Shown here one piece after another: positions 23,345 through 24,875 of a stretch of DNA of 24,875 nucleotides (the stretch's first letter is position 1; each line of letters begins with the position of its first letter). The DNA is from Alphaproteobacteria bacterium (GTDB lineage Bacteria > Pseudomonadota > Alphaproteobacteria > RS24): contig JAQWIP010000027.1 in assembly GCA_029248825.1 (NCBI GenBank), forward strand, positions 1-24,875, in the 5' to 3' direction. The notes under the pieces are model-generated. The model had not been told where the DNA came from and ran no database searches. It saw nothing but the letters and a program-made list of their open reading frames with translations. The translations under genes were made by a program, and so were the position numbers.

Positions 23345-23489
23345 ATCTAGTAAACTAAAGCTATTTTATTGGACTAACCACAAGCCTTGGTTGAAATTGG
23401 TGTTTTTGACGAGAATTATAATTTCATCCACAGAGCTTGCTTAACGCCACGCGGCTCGTTACAAAGTTGGCAAGATTTGGAGCAGACTT

Positions 23490-24701
23490 ATGAATGATAA
23501 AAAAGACATCAATAAAGTCGTCTTGGCCTATTCAGGGGGTCTCGACACATCGATTATTTTGAAATGGCTGCAAGAGACCTATGAGTGTGAAGTGGTGACT
23601 TTCACCGCCGATCTGGGTCAGTGCGAAGAGCTGGAACCAGCACGGGCGAAAGCCGAACTGCTGGGCATAAAAGAAATTTACATCGAAGATTTGCGCGAAG
23701 AATTTGTCCGCGATTATGTCTTCCCGATGTTTCGCGCCAATGCGCTTTATGAAGGTGTCTATTTGCTTGGCACATCCATCGCGCGGCCTTTGATTGCCAA
23801 ACGCCAAGTCGAAATTGCCGCCGCCACAGGCGCCGATGCGGTGTGCCATGGCGCCACCGGCAAGGGTAATGACCAAGTGCGTTTTGAGCTGGGCTACTAT
23901 GCTTGCAATCCAGATATTAAAGTCATCGCGCCATGGCGCGAATGGGATTTGCAAAGCCGCGAGCGTCTCATCGCTTATGCCGAGCAGAACCAAATTCCCG
24001 TGCCGAAAGACAAACGGGGCGAAGCGCCTTTTTCGGTCGATGCTAATTTGCTGCACACGTCTTCGGAAGGCAAAGTACTGGAAGACCCGAGCCAAGCGGC
24101 ACCCGAATTTGTTTATCAGCGCAGCGTCAGCCCCGAAGCGGCGCCCGATAAACCCAGCTTTATTAGCGTTGGCTTTGAAGCCGGCGATGCGGTGTCTATC
24201 GATGGCGAAAAACTGTCCCCCGCCAGCCTGCTGACCAAGCTCAATGAGCTGGGCGGTGCCAATGGCATTGGCCGTCTCGACTTGGTAGAAAACCGCTTTG
24301 TTGGGATGAAATCTCGCGGCGTTTATGAAACCCCAGGCGGGACGATTTTGCTGACCGCGCACCGTGGCATCGAAAGCCTGACGTTGGACGGCGGCGCCAT
24401 GCACTTGAAAGACGAGCTGATGCCGCGCTATGCCGAGCTGATTTACAACGGCTTTTGGTTCGCGCCAGAGCGCCAAATGTTGCAAGCCCTCATCGACGAA
24501 AGCCAACGCCATGTGGCCGGTGAAGTGGTGCTGAAACTGTATAAGGGCAGCGTCACCGTCGTGTCGCGCTCCAGCCCCAACTCGCTTTATTCCGAAGAGC
24601 ATGTGACTTTTGAAGAAGACGCCGTCTATGACCAGTTTGACGCCGAAGGCTTTATCAAGCTCAACGCCCTGCGCCTGAAATTATTGGGTCGCCAGAAGTA
24701 G
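23490..24701 (+). CDS. argG: Argininosuccinate synthase
   Basis: This 403-residue enzyme joins citrulline and aspartate with ATP to make argininosuccinate, the penultimate step of arginine biosynthesis. The P-loop type motif YSGGLDTS lies at residues 14-21, and GATGKGNDQVRFE and the conserved APWREWDL follow. GIGRLDLVENRFVGMKSRGVYETPGG is the usual C-terminal half signature. Length is normal for the bacterial enzyme. GGAG seven bases before the ATG supports the start at 23490. It converges on folD and has no recognisable intrinsic terminator after it. Confidence 0.97.
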   Translation: MNDKKDINKVVLAYSGGLDTSIILKWLQETYECEVVTFTADLGQCEELEPARAKAELLGIKEIYIEDLREEFVRDYVFPMFRANALYEGVYLLGTSIARPLIAKRQVEIAAATGADAVCHGATGKGNDQVRFELGYYACNPDIKVIAPWREWDLQSRERLIAYAEQNQIPVPKDKRGEAPFSVDANLLHTSSEGKVLEDPSQAAPEFVYQRSVSPEAAPDKPSFISVGFEAGDAVSIDGEKLSPASLLTKLNELGGANGIGRLDLVENRFVGMKSRGVYETPGGTILLTAHRGIESLTLDGGAMHLKDELMPRYAELIYNGFWFAPERQMLQALIDESQRHVAGEVVLKLYKGSVTVVSRSSPNSLYSEEHVTFEEDAVYDQFDAEGFIKLNALRLKLLGRQK

Positions 24702-24726
24702 GTTGGCAGAGGTAGGTCGGCAGAGG
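24699..24726. repeat. Tandem 14-bp duplication at the argG stop
   Basis: TAGGTTGGCAGAGG (24699-24712) is followed directly by TAGGTCGGCAGAGG (24713-24726), differing at one base. The first TAG is the argG stop, so the second copy repeats the stop region. Confidence 0.85.
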
Positions 24727-24734
24727 TAAACCCG

Positions 24735-24875
24735 CTAAACGCTGGGCTCCTCAAAGCCGTTTTGGCGGCAAAAGGCGGTGAGTGTATTGCGCAACAGGCA
24801 AGCAATGGTCATCGGGCCGACACCGCCCGGCACAGGGGTAATGTGCGCGGCATTTTTTGACGCGGCGGCAAAATC
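24735..24875 (-). CDS. folD: FolD, bifunctional methylenetetrahydrofolate dehydrogenase / cyclohydrolase (C-terminal fragment)
   Basis: Only the last 46 codons lie in the window; the 5' part continues beyond the right edge. The translated end contains the invariant PGGVGPMT motif followed by IACLLRNTLTAF, which marks the NADP-binding domain end of FolD. Upstream residues (DFAAASKNAAHITPV) fit the family too. FolD interconverts 5,10-methylene- and 10-formyl-tetrahydrofolate. The TAG stop is at 24737-24735. It is convergent with argG. Confidence 0.93.
   Translation of the reverse strand, partial: DFAAASKNAAHITPVPGGVGPMTIACLLRNTLTAFCRQNGFEEPSV

Larger units (their letters stand above)
23215..23489. 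other. rlmN-argG intergenic region
   Basis: This 275-bp gap holds the three inverted repeats described separately and an imperfect tandem repeat at 23262-23290. It also has a TATAAT hexamer at 23417-23422 that could be an argG -10; the nearest -35-like TTGAAA (23391-23396) is 20 bp away, too far for confidence. GGAG (23479-23482) is the argG ribosome site. I see no coding frame. Confidence 0.45.

Noticed and set aside
23406..23422. TTGACG followed by TATAAT before argG as a sigma-70 promoter
   Set aside because: The two hexamers are only five bases apart, so they cannot form a pair.
23532..24602. Long open frame of 356 codons antisense to argG
   Set aside because: It lies wholly inside argG on the opposite strand, has no family resemblance, and is explained by codon bias that removes stops in that frame.
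1..24875. CRISPR arrays, tRNAs, rRNAs, insertion sequences, toxin-antitoxin or phage genes
   Set aside because: I found no repeat-spacer pattern, no tRNA-like fold, no transposase or phage protein, and no small paired toxin/antitoxin genes.

Overview
The window looks like ordinary chromosomal DNA from an alphaproteobacterium with moderately high GC. The pointers to that class are a DUF2794 gene, an IalB-family secreted protein, a DUF4864 protein, a ccmABCDG cytochrome c maturation cluster divergent from an AcnA-type aconitase, and an HSD10-like short-chain dehydrogenase. I cannot name a genus. I see no prophage, insertion sequence, CRISPR array, tRNA or rRNA.

Layout: (1) Positions 1-2793, minus strand: the cytochrome c maturation operon ccmA-ccmB-ccmC-ccmD-ccmG. 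It includes a 39-codon ccmD, several genes share stop/start bases, and a further gene probably starts at the left edge. (2) 2867-5632, plus: acnA, divergent from ccmA. (3) 5656-10332, minus: a tightly overlapping four-gene operon made of an ABC ATPase, an ABC-2 permease, a GldG-like membrane protein and a DUF4340 membrane protein. Its 5' side holds a strong hairpin plus T-run that may be an attenuator or a small RNA. (4) 10616-10990, plus: DUF2794, ending in a textbook bidirectional terminator. (5) 11047-11766, minus: a Bax inhibitor-1 family membrane protein. (6) 11855-15126, minus: a YbbA/YbbP-like ABC transporter, divergent from (7) tesA at 15193-15885, plus, the same neighbourhood as in enterobacteria. 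(8) 15911-17719, plus: aldo/keto reductase, pterin-4a-carbinolamine dehydratase (phhB) and a DUF4864 exported protein. (9) 17735-20585, minus: NAD(P)H:quinone oxidoreductase-like MDR protein, EamA transporter, HSD10-like dehydrogenase. (10) 20707-21339, minus: an ECF sigma factor without an adjacent anti-sigma gene, divergent from (11) ialB-like and rlmN, plus (21499-23214). (12) 23490-24701, plus: argG, preceded by a 275-bp structured intergenic region. (13) The 3' end of folD on the minus strand at the right edge.

Most genes are housekeeping: cytochrome c biogenesis, TCA cycle, arginine and folate metabolism, RNA methylation. The least understood unit is the ABC / GldG-like / DUF4340 operon. 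The two intergenic regions with most unexplained structure are 10434-10510 (minus-strand hairpin with a T7 tail and an exposed CUCCUCCC loop) and 23229-23344 (three inverted repeats in a row before argG). Both are predictions from sequence reading only. I found no clearly novel large system.
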